Part shown: in pieces, positions 49,871 through 61,011 of the stretch
How the letters are laid out: each line of letters opens with the position of its first letter
How positions within the stretch are numbered: the first letter of the stretch is position 1
Source of the DNA: Stercorarius parasiticus
Taxonomy: Eukaryota; Chordata; Aves; Charadriiformes; Stercorariidae
Length of the DNA: 64,000 nucleotides
NCBI GenBank assembly: GCA_013396915.1
Contig: VWZL01000298.1
Coordinates: forward strand, 694,167-758,166
Direction: 5' to 3'
Made by a program: the position numbers and the translations under genes
Notes under the pieces: model-generated
The model's database searches: none
What the model saw: the letters and a program-made list of their open reading frames with translations, nothing else
Told to the model about the DNA's origin: nothing

Positions 49871-51400
49871 ATTTCCCTAAATTTAAAGAGAAAATTGTGC
49901 TTCCTTCATCTCACCCTATAAAAACATTTTTTTAAATGCTCTTTATTTCTTTGCTTTTATAGTCCTTGGACTTCCCTCAACATTGGCTACTTCCATTGTT
50001 AAATCTCAGTAGTTAACTGTCCATCAGCTGTGATTAAAAGCAGAAAGCCTCAGCTGGCTCAGCTGCACACTGTCTGGGTTACTCAGCTCCCCTGGAGAAG
50101 ACCATAAACTACAAACTGCAGCAAACCACAGATCCCACAGACTCTAACCAAGCCAACTACCACCAACCATTGCAACCTTGTCTTTGATTTGAAATTAAGT
50201 GGGAAACTGAGAGAACATGCCACAACTTTTGGTATTAGTTGAAGCTCCCTAAATTGAGGAAATTTAATGCGACCAGGTAGCTAGAACTGATATAGTTGGT
50301 TTGAGATGTCACAACACATGAGTAAGTGACACAAATGTCTAGTACTGCAACCTCATCGCTCTGTCATTATTTTCATGGCATTTGGTGATTTTCTTTAATA
50401 TACCAGTTCCTAGAATCACAACACTACAAGAAAACACCAAACTACAGATTTTACACACTGAGGACACTGACTGCAGTCTTCTGCTCGTGGTGTACTTTAA
50501 ACAAATCCATTTAGCTTGAGTCCCTCCCAGTCCTAAAGATCTATTTATTGAACTGCTTTGCTCATGAAAACCGGCAGTCGTAATATTTGATTTATGCATA
50601 ATACATTTACCACAACAAAATACAAAAAGTTCATGCATCACATTGTCCCAACCCATATTCATGGACTTTTATTTTTGGAATAGGTGGTTTGATGATAGTT
50701 CAGATCTAGATAAAACATCTAAGAATGGAGCCTTCTCACCATCATTCCTAGTGTTGTTTGCTACATCACTTTACGTCTCTTTTCACTACCTTTATATTAA
50801 TAGTCTTGCAATATTTTGGAATAGCACTAGAATATCATGTCACAACGTAGAGACTATGTTATTTATAGAAGCGGAAAGGATTTAAATGAAACAGTGGAAG
50901 GAAGAGTTTTTATAACGCATTTTTTCAGCTGAAGATAGGGTATAACATAACTGAAGAATAATGGTTTTTATTGCTTGTTTATTTAGCTTCACTTTTCTTA
51001 TATAATGAAAATGTTTGTATTAATTAATATTTACTCCATCCTTTTTGTGTGTTAGTAATCCCTGCACAAACAATGACACCATCTGATTGAATGCCGCAGA
51101 TCTGTTCCAACAGTTGGATACCAAAAGGCCTTTTCAGAATATGCTGTCATAAAAGCTGCCATTTTCTTTCTGTTCTGACTTTTTATTTTGCCTTACCACA
51201 GTTTTATGCGTTAATTTTCCGTAAATCTTAGCCTTTGAAATATGCAAACATAATTTAATCACAAAAAAGTAAGAAAATAGCCTATAATATACCAACCACA
51301 GGATCCTCAGAGTGATCCTCTTAGGGCCTTGCTCCTTTATCATCATGATTTGAAAAAAGTTCCATAAAAATACAAAGTGGCTCATGAAGGGCGTTAGGGC
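49871..51400. other. Unassigned sequence between the two duplicate copies
   Basis: No gene or repeat is recognised. The 107-codon minus-strand frame at 50339-50662 has no domain. Confidence 0.4.
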
Positions 51401-51480
51401 TGTGAAGAAGCTTTTGTCTGACCTTTTGTGGACTCAGGGGATTTAAATTAGTTCTGTAAGTAAAGAGCAATTCAGATAAA
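51401..51480 (+). repeat. Copy B of a diverged 80-bp direct duplication
   Basis: Partner of 49789-49870, same orientation, start-to-start distance about 1.6 kb. The longest identical run is 16 bases ('tttaaattagttctgt'). Confidence 0.75.
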
Positions 51481-53260
51481 GATACTTGAATGAATAAATA
51501 ACTTGGAGAAAAAGGGAACCATTTTATTCAGGTTAAAGCTGAATTCTTTATGCTTTCTTTATGCTGAGCTGATTTTCTTTTCCAAGAGAAAAGAATATTT
51601 GATGGGGTAAAAAAAACCACCTTTTTTCTCTCATACAAGATTTGCAATCAAAGGACTGTAAGAAACAGGAAAAAAGGTTAGATGCAACGTAAAGGCTAAT
51701 CAGTTATTTTTCATGTGTTAGGTGCTTACAAATAGATTTTAAAATTTAGGAGTGATCGTCTGTTCCTTTTTAGCTAATTTAACATAGGGCACAACAAACA
51801 AATTCAGTGAGCAGTAGGAAGTAGGAATTAGAAGATTTAAAACTGTGATAACTAACAAATTAAGATAATTCAAATCGGCAATCTCTGTTCACACCTCATC
51901 ATGGCCTCAGTTTTTCTGTATCAAGTTAATATGGAACACAGTTATATTTCACTCAATTCCTGTATAATAAGCACAGTTAATTGCACAAGAAAACTAAACA
52001 ATGTTTTGCAAAACCTGAAAGGCTTTCAAAATTATCTTTTTTCTGGGATTCTCTGCCAGCCTAGTACCATCACACAACCAAATCATACTTTTTAGCTACA
52101 GATATTAATGACAGCTATAGATAACATGCTATCCAGTGCAGAAAATTAAGCCCCTCTAATGATGGTTTTAAAATTATATCATCTTCTAAATAAGTAACTG
52201 GTATCAAAGACAACAATAGGTGTTGGAGACAGAAGACTCTGCACAGAAGACTGCTTCTGTATATTAAGAATGACACAGAACACTTCAAATTCAGTCATCC
52301 AGTTCTAAATTTGCCCTACAGGTCACAGAATTAATTCTAAAACCTGTAGACATCTTCAAGATATTTTATGTTACTATGAGTCATTAAAAGGTTTGCTGCA
52401 CTAACTAGATAAATACCACAAGACCAGAAATCCAGAACCAAACTATACGTTTGTATCTCTCAAGAGTGAAAAGGTTCACAACAAAACAGGTATTTGAGAC
52501 AGGATTTAATTTTAAATGTTTCCTCGCCAATAATCACCAGTCTTTCTCATCTATCTTTGCACTGTTGAAAACAGTTTGTGGAATACACTGGTGAACCTAG
52601 GGCTATGTCTGTGGAAGTGAATTAAACAGTGCTTGTGAGCATTCCCAGACACTGGAACACGACTCCTCTGAAATTATTAGAGCGGTCCCTGGCATGCTTT
52701 TGGCCTGTACCAACTAGCAGTCTCCCAAGCAATTCCCAGGCACAGTTTGGGAGTTAGAACATCCCACAGACCATTACCACCCAAGGATTTGCATCCAGCC
52801 ACCCCGCTCTGGAGGCTGGCTGTGTTTGTTCACTGCTGCACTTGCGAGTCAGTCCATGCCAGTTGGCTTCCGTACCTGGGAATATTCTTGGGAACGGTTT
52901 TATTTGCTAGTACAGACATACCCCTATCTCTTTCCCACTAGTGCTGAGGACAAGTAGGAGGCTTCAGGAAAGTAAAGACCAAATCAGTAAAATTTAATTT
53001 GGTTGGAATAACTTTTGACAGCCAAATCCATAGGGTTAGGTTGGTTTTTTTTCCATTTTTTTTAACAAGCCACCTTCCCCTGTAATTTTAATCCCACTGC
53101 GACAAAGGTGATGCAGCATTCAGCTCAAGTCAGAAACAGTTTGAGGTGCAGCTTGGCTTTTTCTGTATCGTGATTAATCCCGTGCAGAATGTTACATTTA
53201 AAGGCAGAATATGTCAATATTCAATATTCTAAGTAATCAGAAATGAGTGCCTGCCACCTC
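51481..53260. other. Unassigned AT-rich sequence
   Basis: No gene or repeat is recognised. Open frames at 51901-52095 and 52747-52941 have no domain. Confidence 0.4.
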
Positions 53261-53350
53261 AAGCACTGGCCTGGAAGCCAAGGGACCAGAGCATTCATTC
53301 TTGCTCCTGCACAGAGTTCCTGTCTTGGTTTGGGCAAATAATTTACAGCC
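53261..53350 (+). repeat. MIR-like SINE relic, sense
   Basis: 'aagcactggcctggaagcca', 'agggaccagagcattcattc', 'ttgctcctgcacagagttcc', 'tgtcttggtttgggcaaata' and 'atttaca' follow the MIR core in order (compare 'gcctgggagtcaggagacctgg', 'ggctctgcca', 'tgtgaccttgggcaagtca'). The sequence may extend to about 53400. Confidence 0.55.
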
Positions 53351-54159
53351 CGGTCCATAATGTCTAAACTGTTAGGCTACAGAATTATGCTTCCTCACTG
53401 CCTCTAATACAATGCATTTAAGCCTGCGATAAGATGATGACACCCCAAAGCAGATCCCCAAGTACCCTAATGGTTAAGGCAGCCCTAAAGAGATGCCGAT
53501 TTCAAATTCTTACAGCTGAAGAGAGAGAAAATGGAAGGGCCAGTGTCTCCCATTTGCAGGCTGAATACTTTGGCCATTGGGATAGAAGGTACAACACAAC
53601 CAAAGTTTACTTGCTCCCTTCCTACTTGTAAGTACTTACTCTCAGAGGAAATCTAGATTCTTACCTTGTGGTCTTGATATAAATATGCAAGTCCCAAACA
53701 GAGTTTTCAGATAAACCTACATATTACCACTACCTTCAGGATAATTTTAAGTGTCTCCTCAGAACATGACATTTTTGCATTATCCTAATTATGTCTAGTC
53801 CCCAAATTCTGGGCTTTGAGTTCCATTCTGGAGTCCCAATGTCATAAAATTTGTCTGTGCTGTGCTGAAATTATGGACACCTAATCACTGTAATAGCTCC
53901 AGCTTTCAGATCTCTGCCATGTTTACACCGTCTTGTTACTTGGGGCCAGAGTCGAAGTACCCTGGGGACTGCCTGCATGTTGACTATCACTTTTGATTCT
54001 CATCTGGAAAATCACGGTGCCTCTCCAAACAAGAAATCTGAGGCAGAGAACAGGACTGGCTCGTACCTGAGCTCCTGCTCCTCCGGGCCATACCGACATA
54101 GCTCAAGTCATTTGGCTCTTTGAATTCAAACACAGATTTCAAAGTCAGTAGAAACAAAG
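53351..54159. other. Unassigned sequence between MIR-like relics
   Basis: No gene is recognised. Composition is near average. Confidence 0.4.
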
Positions 54160-54240
54160 CACTGCCTTAATTCCCCATGCGTAATAGAAGGAGCAGTAGA
54201 ACTTTTCCACTTTACAGGGATGGGGAAGATAATACATTCC
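54160..54240 (+). repeat. MIR-like 3' segment, sense
   Basis: 'cactgccttaattccccatg', 'cgtaatagaaggagcagtag' and 'actttacagggatgggga' followed by 'agataatacatt' match the downstream part of amniote MIR/CORE-SINEs ('cctcagtttccccatctgta', 'aatgggaataatagtact', 'tcacaggg.tgttgtgaggata'). This is the clearest MIR-type match in the window. The upstream core is not evident. Confidence 0.6.
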
Positions 54241-56756
54241 CATTTTGGAGTCACTCAGGCAATGCACCATGGGAGCCACACAAAACATGCAGCCAAAAAG
54301 ACGAAACTCCTCTGGTGCTGCAGAGGGGGCTGAACGATGGAGGCAGTCACGGACCCCCGATTCTCAGGAAGACTCACACTGTCCTAAATCCTGGTGAAAG
54401 CTTCTTTATGTCCACCAGCCGAGTGTAGCTGAAGGGTGAGGTACTTGCATCTCTGCAGAGCACAGGAGCGGAGCTGGGCAGGAGCCAGCGAAGTAGGCTG
54501 GATGCCAGCTGGGTCCCCCAGTGCCAGGGGAATTCTCAGCTGGGAGAACCTGGCTGCCTTCCAGCCTTGCTCCTCTGCATATATATGTGTGTGTGTGTGT
54601 ATATGTATAGCACAACTTTTAAAGGAATAATTATCTTCCATATGTCTTCTACTTTGACTAGAAGATTTTTATCTCACATCTAGCCTAGTATATAGAATAA
54701 ACCTGCAGCTGCTTGATTTGTGATTACCCTCAGCCTTCACATAAACCAGATTTTTAAGCGATCATGTTGACAAAAATTTCTATGCCTCTCTTCTCAGAAA
54801 AAAATGAAGACTAAGTGTAACGGCCGGAATACGTCTACTGGGGAAGAAATATAGGTAGGCACTCCAAAGATCTGCAATAACAGAGAATATCTTTTCGCAC
54901 CTAGCACAGAAATACGTGGGTGAAGGTATTGACTAAAAGCAGAAGGGAAGAAGGAAAACCTAAACAGATTTTAAGATAAAAGTAAATGTTCATTTCTTCC
55001 ATCTTTAAAAAAAACCAACTTACTTTCCTAGTTACCAGGTGTTTCTAATTTAATTCATTTCATTAACTTCTTACAACTTGTTCAGCCAGCTCTGCAGACA
55101 ATTGATTTTTATTACTACATGCCTCAGTGACTTTCTACACTAGATTTTTTTTTCTACTGACTATACAGTTCTTCAAATCTCTTCAAAATTTTATTTTGTT
55201 TCTGTCTTCTCAGAGTTTAGTATCTTTTCAATCAGCCTTATCACTTATTTAGCACATTCTTCTATAAAGCAAATATAATAGATATTATATAACATCAAAT
55301 ATTTACATATCTGGTTGCTGCTTTCAGAGGTGGGATTTCAAAGTTTTCATTACAATGTTGCTGCTAGTGAAAATTGCTGACAAGACAGAAAAATAGCCTG
55401 ATTATGGTATTGTAACTATTGGATATATATTGGACATGTGAAATAACAATATTTGGAAAGTACTTTTGAATAATAAAGGAGCTTTTAAGATCCACAACTG
55501 AGGATATCATGTGATGGAGCTGAAATTTCTTAATCAGATTGTTTTCACCCTTAATTACTCAGGCAGAGTTCACACTGACACCTGCTGTTAAGATTGCCTA
55601 ACTTTTCCCATTATAAGACCATTTTCAATTTCCTTGCCGATTTAACTGTGTGGGCTGATCTTTTCTGGGATAAGCGTCATCTTCAGATTTAAATCAAAGA
55701 AAAAAAGAGAGAGGCAGTGTTTCAGATGAAATGTTTTTGTGATTTTTAAGAATTTTGTGGGGGATAACAGCTCACTTCATATGGACTGTCAGTCACTGAG
55801 TTTAAAAAAATCAGTTATCTACATCCTTTGAAACAAGAACTTGAAAATCAGCTGGATTTCACTTGCTGATGTTCCCTAGAAAGGCCCCATACTTGGCCAA
55901 GCTACAAGCTCCAGAAAAATCAGACAATACACACTGATGTAAGCGGAAGGATATTGCAATCTGGTATACAACATCTTTGAAGATTCCACTTGTTTTTATC
56001 TCTGACAAATTGCCAGGAGTGAAAAAAGACAGCTGGGGAAGGCAAACACGGACAAAGTAGGTAGGATGCAGACAGAGGTGTAGCAATGAGGCGTATGAGC
56101 CAGAATAAGAACAGACAAACTTAGTAAGGCATGCAATGCCAGTAAGCACTGAAAAAAAGAATAAATATTAACAAGAAAAAAAAGAAGGAAATACTGGGAG
56201 GCCAACAGGCATTTAAATGATCAAGTACGTCAATCACGACTCCAAAGTCTTGACACTGCTCTGCTCTTTAGTAAATAATTATGAAGCAAACTGCCATAAT
56301 TTTACACCTCTTTCTATTCATGTATCCACAAAAATGATAACCCATTTTTGTTACCTCTCTGGTAATAATATAATGACGAATTTCTGTGCTGACGACCTAA
56401 AGGGCCCAGGCAGATAACTCACATGGAAGATGAGCCTGCAGTTGTTCTAACCTCCCCCAAGAAAAGTCGGCATCAGGTTTCTGTGCAGTTGACTGCATAC
56501 CTGGAAACTTAATCCAGACAAAAATCATTTGTTCTTCTCATAAAAGTGATACTACCTGATTCACGTTACATAGGGATAAATTAAGGCAACAATTCTGAAA
56601 CACCCTTCGTAAAAGAAATGGTGCTTTAAATTACTGGCATCCCTAAAACTGTTACTGTTGAGTGCTCATCTGCTAAGATCTACAAATGAAATTGTTGCTT
56701 GTTTTTTAATTAGGATGATTTTACACTTTATTCTTCTCCTCATCCCCGCTCAGAAA
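54241..56756. other. Unassigned sequence with a short microsatellite
   Basis: No gene is recognised. A short AT/GT microsatellite lies at 54579-54609, with a (TG) core of about 15 bases at 54586-54600. 54430-54580 is GC-richer. Open frames on both strands across the microsatellite are low-complexity artefacts. Confidence 0.45.
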
Positions 56757-56890
56757 ATTTGGAATCAGGAAGCTTGGGTTTTTAACCCTGACTTTGCCCC
56801 TAGTTTTCTGTATGACTTTTGAAAATTCAGCAAACCCATCTGCCTTTCCTGCCTGCAATATCTATAGAATAGATATGAGCATATGTGATC
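56757..56890 (+). repeat. MIR-like SINE relic, sense
   Basis: 'atttggaatcaggaagcttg', 'ggtttttaaccctgactttg', 'cccctagttttctgtatgac', 'aaacccatctgcctttcc' and 'atagaatagatatgagc' follow the MIR core in order (compare 'gagtcaggagacctgggtt', 'ctggctctgccactgac', 'ctgtgtgacctt', 'ctcagtttcccatctg'). It is diverged but colinear over about 130 bp. Confidence 0.6.
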
Positions 56891-57899
56891 TACCAACAAC
56901 TTACAGAGTTTTCCACATATATATTGGCAACTATATTTTGGCCCTGGTCAGCAGATGCTGAACGTAGCAAAGACTACAATTAACATCAGTAAAGGACAAT
57001 CCTCAATGTCTTTCTTTGATGTAACACAGCTTGCTATTTATGCTTTCCTTCTCCTGTACTGAGGACTCACACAACCCCAACATTTTATGGTCATCTGCCA
57101 CCTAACTAACACTTCGTTAAGTGGAACACCTGCAGTGATTTTAACCACAGCCCACAGTAATTTAGCCACTAATGGTCTACATTACACAAGCAGTCATAAA
57201 CTGGTTGGAAACTATCTGGTTGCCTCAGTCCTATGAGGTTTTAAGATAGAAAATAGGTGAATAATTGGTTTCTTTTCCTTATTTAAATAAGGAAGAATAT
57301 TAAAATAAAGATTTGTTATGATGCTGACTGATGTAGTTTGGGGCTGGTATATTCTTCAAATACTGATAAAGATTATAGAGAAAAATTCATTCAAATAGCT
57401 GTCCTCTCCCAGTTGGAACTTATTATCGGTTTTCTTTAGTTCAAAGTCACAGAAGGTCATCCAAAAGCTTGATGTGGAGTCGGACTCAGAAAGAAATTAA
57501 AAGTTATGTGTTTATAATTTGCATTTCAACAAAGTGGTTAAGAGAGAAAAAAGCATACAACCGCTGAAAAAATGCAAATATAAATAACAAAATAATTGTA
57601 CTTGGTTACAAAAAATTACTCAGTCCAGTATTTTGCATTCAGTTGTGGTCATGAATCTTGCAATGTCTCTGCACAGAACTGCTGGGCAGTATTCACCAAG
57701 CCTTTGGATGCCCTCAGGGACCAACAGGTGCTATTAAGAGGTATTCTGCTTCATATCTTAGTATATCTATTTCCCTATTTTTATGGTTTTTACCCTTTGA
57801 CTTTGCCTCCAACTCTCTTTTTTTATTATAATTCTGGTGGTTATTACTATTTGTTGCCCCAAGTGATAATTTAGTTTCTTCCTGGTTCCTTTTTCTGTA
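56891..57899. other. Unassigned AT-rich sequence
   Basis: No gene is recognised. The frame at 57596-57874 (+) has no family motif; its tail reads Y- and L-rich through T-rich DNA. Confidence 0.4.
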
Positions 57900-57999
57900 G
57901 CTTGCCCCTTGTCATTGAAAACATCTCCTTTCAAGCCTAAACAGTTGTAGCTTAAGTCATTTCTCATATGGAAGTTATTCTATGTCTCTGATCATCCTT
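57900..57999 (-). mobile_element. Old L3-like CR1, 3' part, before a nested insertion
   Basis: 'ctcctttcaagcctaaacag', 'tcatttctcatatgg' and 'ctctgatcatcc' fit the antisense CR1/L3 stretch that encodes 'LFSL..KR' and the region just upstream (compare 'ctccaggctaaacag', 'ttcctcatagg', 'ttaatcat.ctttg'). It breaks at 58000 and resumes after the younger CR1, near 58320. It is strongly decayed. Confidence 0.55.
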
Positions 58000-58319
58000 A
58001 TAGAATCATAGAATCTTCATGGTTGGAAAGGACCTTTGAGATCATCGAGTCCAACCATACACACACACAAAAAAAACCCAAAAACAAACCCCCAAAAAAC
58101 CAACCCCTACAATCTCTGTCACTAGAGCATGCCCTGAAGTGCCAAACCTACACATTTCTTAAATACCTCTAGGGATGGTGACTCAACCACCTCCCTGGGC
58201 AGGCTGTTCCAGTGCCTGACCACTCTTTCAGTAAAGTAATTCTTCCTAATATCTAATCTAAACCTCCCCTGACGCAACTTCAGACCATCCTTGCTGGCCT
58301 TGACTAAATCTTCTCCGGT
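58000..58319 (-). mobile_element. Younger CR1 fragment nested in an older element
   Basis: The antisense CR1 starts at 'tagaatcatagaatcttcat'. The 3' UTR contains an unusual A/C-rich stretch at 58057-58108 (acaca repeats and A/C runs). Minus-strand translation then gives '[20 protein letters not shown]', '[17 protein letters not shown]' and 'SLEVFKKC' with no internal stop. The coding frame blends into unrelated codons by about 58320, placing the 5' truncation at roughly 58290-58325. Confidence 0.92.
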
Positions 58320-59190
58320 CCCTTGTATTTTTTTAAGGCGCTGGGGAAGGACAAGGTCAGAACTGCACAACATATTACAGATATGGCGAAACCACAGATT
58401 TACGTAACGGCAGAGTGACATTCTCTCTTTTGTTCTTCATTCATCTCCTAATGGCTCCTAACATTTGATTTACATTTTTACTCACTACTGAGCATTGAGT
58501 GATGTTTCTGTGTGACTATCTATCATAACTCCCAACTCTCATGCCAGTCAGCTCAGAGCTCATGTAAGTGAAATTAGGAATTCTTCCCCTTATATACATC
58601 ACTGTGCATTTATCTACACTGAATTTCAGCTGTCATTTTATTGCTCAGTCACTAAGTTTCACTACCCTGAAAAAATTAGTATCATCAAACCTGATTACCT
58701 CACCGCTAACGTGCTTTTTGAAGTCATTTATGAGCATGTTCGACAGCAAAGGCCCTAGCACAGATCTTATGGAACCTCATCTGTCACCACCTTCCACTGC
58801 AAAAACTGACCATTTATTCCTGTCTTCTAACCATTTAACCACATACAGATCTTCCCTCTTGTAACATGGTGCTAAGTTTCCCTAAAAGCCTCTAATAAGA
58901 CACTTCTCAAAAGCCTTTTGGAAAAACCAAATAAGCTTTATCAACCACATATCCACTTAACTGTTGATAAGACTTCAGAAAAGCCAACATGGCTTTTCTC
59001 AAAAAGAACACTTTATCAAGATATTCAGTAACTCTGTTCCTGCTAGCTAATCTCTGTGGTACAGATGTCATGCTTAAAAGCTTTGTAGTTCCCCAGGTCT
59101 CTTCTCGAAACTTTTTAAAAATTTGCCTTCAAGATTTTCAACTGACCTGGGCCCTTGGGTGCCAAAACTGCATTGCACAAGAAGTTACCA
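58320..59190 (-). mobile_element. Old L3-like CR1, upstream part
   Basis: Many short antisense matches to amniote L3/CR1-L elements are colinear over about 870 bp. They include 'cagaactgcacaacatatta', 'accacagatttacgtaacgg', 'gtgcatttatctacactgaa', 'tttcagctgtcattttattg', 'gcaaaggccctagcaca', 'ctgaccatttattcctgtct' and 'ttctaaccatttaaccaca'. Near its upstream end come 'aagccaacatggcttttctc' and 'agttccccaggtct'. Frames are destroyed. The 5' boundary is unclear and could lie beyond 59190. Confidence 0.8.
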
Positions 59191-59665
59191 CTGTCATGTC
59201 TGAGGAGCCACTGAGCTATTTTAGGCTTCAATTCCTTTTGTACAAAGCCAATGATACATTTTTTTTCAATTTACACTTCAAATTTTCAGTCCCTGTGGAT
59301 TCATAAGGTTGCCTGATGAAGTGGGGATTTTTTTAATTAGATTCTAATTTTTAAAAAATATGTAACACTACACCACCACCAAGGAGGCTTACTTCATCTT
59401 TCGTCTTCATCACCAAATTTTTTGTTTTGGTGTTACAATCTTCCGTGGATTATTTTTCTTCTGTCAAGCTTCTCATACGTGTACTATGCCACTTCTTTCA
59501 CTAAAGGCTAGACTCATGTCCCTCATCCTGGATTTCAAGCACTTGTTTCTGACATGTTTTCTTCTTTAACTGGCAGCCTGTCTCCACATCCTATTTGATG
59601 TTTTTCTCCCCTGTGATCAATGTATCTGAATTCCCACAGCATCACCTGTACCACAGGTTCCATTT
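59191..59665. other. Unassigned, T/C-rich sequence
   Basis: No match is recognised. It may include a further decayed part of the L3-like element, but I cannot show this. Confidence 0.4.
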
Positions 59666-59840
59666 CATAAAATCATAGAATGGTTTGGGTTGGAAGGGAC
59701 CTTGAAGATCATCTAATTCCAACCCCCCTGCCATGGGCAGAGACACCTCCCACCAGACCAGGCTGCTCAAAGCCCCATCCAACCTGGCCTTGAACACTTC
59801 CAGGGTATAGGGCATCCACAGCTTCCCTGGGCAACCTGTA
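59666..59840 (-). mobile_element. Short CR1 3' tail, well preserved
   Basis: Antisense CR1: 'cataaaatcatagaatggtt', 'tgggttggaagggaccttga', 'cccccctgccatgggcagag', 'acacctcccaccagaccagg', ending after 'ccctgggcaacctgt'. It is about 175 bp long and the same 3' type as the copy at 48561. 'atttca' occurs just before (59662-59667) and just after (59840-59845), a possible 6-bp target-site duplication, which is weak because CR1 duplications are short or absent. Confidence 0.95.
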
Positions 59841-60958
59841 TTTCAACCCACTTGTTCTTCTGCACCTACTGGCTTTCTCACCACTTCCTCATTTACAAGC
59901 TCACTCATGATATTCCTGGTTTTAAGTGCAAGAAGCCCAGTTCCCTTATGAACCCTCTTCTGTGGCCTCACTGTATCAAGGAAACATTCTCAGTTCCCGG
60001 GAAACCTGACTCCCTGATTTTTGCAACTTCGATATCTGGCTGAGGAGATGGTGTTTGTGTTTGGCACCGGTACTATTGTGCTTGCCAAAAGCACAACACT
60101 AGATGTGCTTTAAAATGATGATCTATTTAAAGTATGGGGGGGGTCCGTGTCCCAAGAACCATGCCAGCACAGCCGAGGGTGACAAGCGGTGAGGAGAGGA
60201 AAAATCCATGAGAGAGTGGTAGGGAGGGAATTTTCTAAATGAGAACAGCCACCAAATACTTCACAATGTGCAGCTACATCCCCAGAAGGGCCCTGTACAC
60301 AGTAATGCTCCTTCACATGAATTAACACTATAAAAACACAAACCAATTAATTACATTGTATTGGTTGTTATCGCACGAGTTTCCAAAATTACTACACTGT
60401 GAACATGAACATTCAGATAAATCTATTGACTTAGGAAATGTCAGGCTTAAGTTTAAAACAGAAATAATGTTATCAGATTTTTCTGAGAAATGCAATGTAT
60501 TTCTGCTGTCCAGGGAAGTGTAATTGCTTACTTTCTTAACTCTCACCTTCCCTGCAAGCAAGCACATACTTCTTTTTGTGTTTTCTCACTGTGGGGCTCA
60601 TTTGTATTAATAAATACCTCTGTGTGTGATACAGCACGACAGACTCTCATCAACAAGTAGGAAAAAATATATGCTTTTGAAAGTATAAAAATCCCTTGGC
60701 TACCTATCTAAATAAAGTACGGATAAGCGCTATTTGGTTACAGCAGATCTCCTGTTTTGCTGAATGAAGCTGGAAATTTTTATTTTTTCTTCCTCAGGAT
60801 CAAAGTATTTAGCCTAAATTTCTATTTCAGGGTAACTCCTATGCATAGTCTAGCTCTAAAGTTTCCATTGAAATTTTTTTGGGAAAAACAATTCCTGTGC
60901 ACTTGAGTTGTCAAGCTCCTATAGTCTATGCAGAATCCAGATACCAGAGCTCAGTAGT
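59841..60958. other. Unassigned sequence
   Basis: No gene or repeat is recognised. A run of eight G lies at 60136-60143. Confidence 0.4.
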
Positions 60959-60991
60959 GTCCAAATATAAGCAAATAAACTATATTTGGAC
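60959..60991. repeat. Perfect 11-bp inverted repeat
   Basis: 'gtccaaatata' (60959-60969) and 'tatatttggac' (60981-60991) are exact reverse complements with an 11-base loop. 'agtagtgtccaaat' just before it recurs with a 2-base insertion at about 61000-61014, next to the CR1 tail. Confidence 0.85.
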
Positions 60992-61011
60992 AAATACAAG
61001 TAGTGTGTCCA

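Noticed and set aside
54384..54641. Open frames on both strands across the GT microsatellite
   Set aside because: His-Thr and Cys-Val repeats come from the microsatellite itself. Low-complexity artefact.
58057..58108. A/C-rich tract considered as an independent microsatellite
   Set aside because: It lies inside the 3' UTR of the CR1 copy at 58000-58319, so it is annotated as part of that element.
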